A stretch of DNA of 64,000 nt from JAFGTP01 sp964472715 (lineage in GTDB: Bacteria > Fidelibacterota > UBA2242 > JAFGTP01). The translations under genes and the position numbers were made by a program. The DNA lies in the NCBI GenBank assembly GCA_964472715.1, contig CAYYMT010000002.1, forward strand, positions 1-64,000, written 5' to 3'. How positions within the stretch are numbered: the first letter of the stretch is position 1; each line of letters begins with the position of its first letter. This document shows positions 63,223 through 64,000 of this stretch, piece by piece. Below the pieces are notes generated by a model. That model was given only the letters and a program-made list of their open reading frames with translations. It did not search any database and was not told the DNA's origin.

Positions 63223-64000
63223 ATCAAATTTTTAAAAATATTACTGATCCAAATATTCCTTCTATTATTGGTTGCGGGCCCTCTTTTTTCCAACACCAGG
63301 ATCATGGTTCATTACATGCCCTGGTACCAGTCCCGGGAATACTCAGGCCGCTGGGGATGGCACTGGACCATGGACCATTTTAATCCGAACCAGATGAATG
63401 CTAAAGGAGAACGTGAAATCGCCTCCCATTACTACCCCCTCACCGGCCCCTATGATTCACGGGATGATAATCTGTTGGAATACCAGGTTTTACTGATGAA
63501 GCTGAGTGGCGTCGATGGCGTGATTGTGGATTGGTACGGGATCAAAGATTATAATGATTACCTGGTTCTCCATGAAAGTACTCAGGCTCTTATATACTGG
63601 ATTGAAGAAGCTGACATGGAATTTTCAATCTGTTATGAGGACCGCACAATCAAGGCAATGGTTGACGACGGGCATTTTACTGCCGCCCGGGCGCTGAACC
63701 ACGGGAAGGAAGTAATGAATTTTTTAGGTAATAATTGGTTCGGCAAGGACTTTTATACCAAACTGGACGGGCAACCAGTCTTGCTCAGCTGGGGCCCGGT
63801 TTATTTCAAAAGCAGTTCGGACTGGGAAACCATGTTCGCAGAGTTGGAGCCAAAACCACATTTATTCACCTATGAAAACAGATTGGCCCCAATTGCCATC
63901 GGCGCATATCCCTGGCCGCCCATGTGGAAATCCAAAAACGGAGTTTTAAGCCCCATTGACCTCAATCTTTACCTGACCTCCTTTTATCAAAATTCCCTGA
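63223..64000 (+). CDS. GH71/99-like secreted glycoside hydrolase, 3' end cut by window; ATC start
   Basis: The frame runs open to the window end (about 259 codons). It begins with a signal-peptide-like stretch (IKFLKILLIQIFLLLLVAGP) and continues MVHYMPWYQSREYSGRWGWH, then HYYPLTGPYDSRDD, EYQVLLMKLSGVDGVIVDWY, which resembles GH99/GH71-type enzymes acting on alpha-glycans. A strong AAGGAG at 63211-63216 lies 6 nt before an in-frame ATC at 63223; the first ATG, at 63304, falls inside the mature part and lacks both the ribosome site and the signal. I therefore choose the ATC. It diverges from the CBM9-like unit, across a palindrome pair. Confidence 0.72.
   Translation, partial: MKFLKILLIQIFLLLLVAGPLFSNTRIMVHYMPWYQSREYSGRWGWHWTMDHFNPNQMNAKGEREIASHYYPLTGPYDSRDDNLLEYQVLLMKLSGVDGVIVDWYGIKDYNDYLVLHESTQALIYWIEEADMEFSICYEDRTIKAMVDDGHFTAARALNHGKEVMNFLGNNWFGKDFYTKLDGQPVLLSWGPVYFKSSSDWETMFAELEPKPHLFTYENRLAPIAIGAYPWPPMWKSKNGVLSPIDLNLYLTSFYQNSL

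Overview
ORGANISM. The window looks like a Gram-negative bacterium of the FCB superphylum (Bacteroidota relatives such as Calditrichota, Marinimicrobia, KSB1 or Ignavibacteria). The evidence is: (i) three secreted proteins ending in C-terminal sorting domains of the type IX secretion kind, two of them with the NYPNPFNP motif; (ii) a PorV/UPF0164-like outer-membrane protein and a TonB receptor with a carboxypeptidase-regulatory-like N-terminal domain; (iii) a Lol lipoprotein export system; (iv) a PEP-binding protein and an AmgK-RapZ fusion of kinds I associate with this group. Base composition is AT-rich by eye, and the species cannot be fixed from this sequence alone.

LAYOUT. 1-15600 (minus strand) is a housekeeping run read tilS, hpt, ftsH, folP, cdaA, an SLBB protein, an Lrp regulator, prfB (with a programmed +1 frameshift), lysS, two LolC/E permeases, lolD and clpC (cut by the window edge). 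A metallo-beta-lactamase hydrolase lies just upstream of tilS. 15700-19330 is a signalling and motility group: a lone receiver protein, MotA/MotB, a receiver protein with a degenerate HD-GYP domain, and a small excisionase-type HTH protein. 19500-27050 is a sugar block: ROK regulator, sugar nucleotidyltransferase, Na+/solute symporter and galactokinase, with a PspC-like protein and nagA nearby.

27200-35000 holds a plus-strand trio (membrane spermidine-synthase-like protein, an unrecognised 480-residue membrane protein, an MFS transporter), then a His-rich thioredoxin lipoprotein, a HAD phosphatase, a DUF4922/HIT-like protein and two tandem tRNA-Ser genes. 35160-44430 carries a MurU/AmgK-RapZ cell-wall-recycling pair, a receiver/PEP-binding protein beside a hybrid histidine kinase, mutM, and an AT-rich DUF4143 ATPase preceded by two identical palindromes. 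44560-47490 is a TetR-controlled ABC exporter. 47720-50290 has an AhpF-like reductase, its disulfide oxidoreductase partner, and lepB.

50290-50790 is a gene-free repeat island with a possible MITE. 50790-64000 is a secreted-polysaccharide locus: GH16 glucanase, PorV-like protein, an 1171-residue type IX cargo, a TonB receptor, a CBM9-like cargo, a 40-residue membrane peptide, and the start of a GH71/99-like enzyme diverging from it.

HOW IT WORKS TOGETHER (inference). The right end probably binds and cuts an external beta-glucan or similar glycan and imports fragments through the TonB receptor. The sugar block may phosphorylate and activate a monosaccharide such as galactose. MurU/AmgK and NagA fit amino-sugar and wall recycling.

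The most unusual items are two genes whose best Shine-Dalgarno sequences point at ATT and ATC starts, the palindrome pairs upstream of the DUF4143 ATPase and in the glycan locus, the AmgK-RapZ fusion, the degenerate HD-GYP protein, the unrecognised 480-residue membrane protein, the 40-residue membrane peptide and the repeat island.
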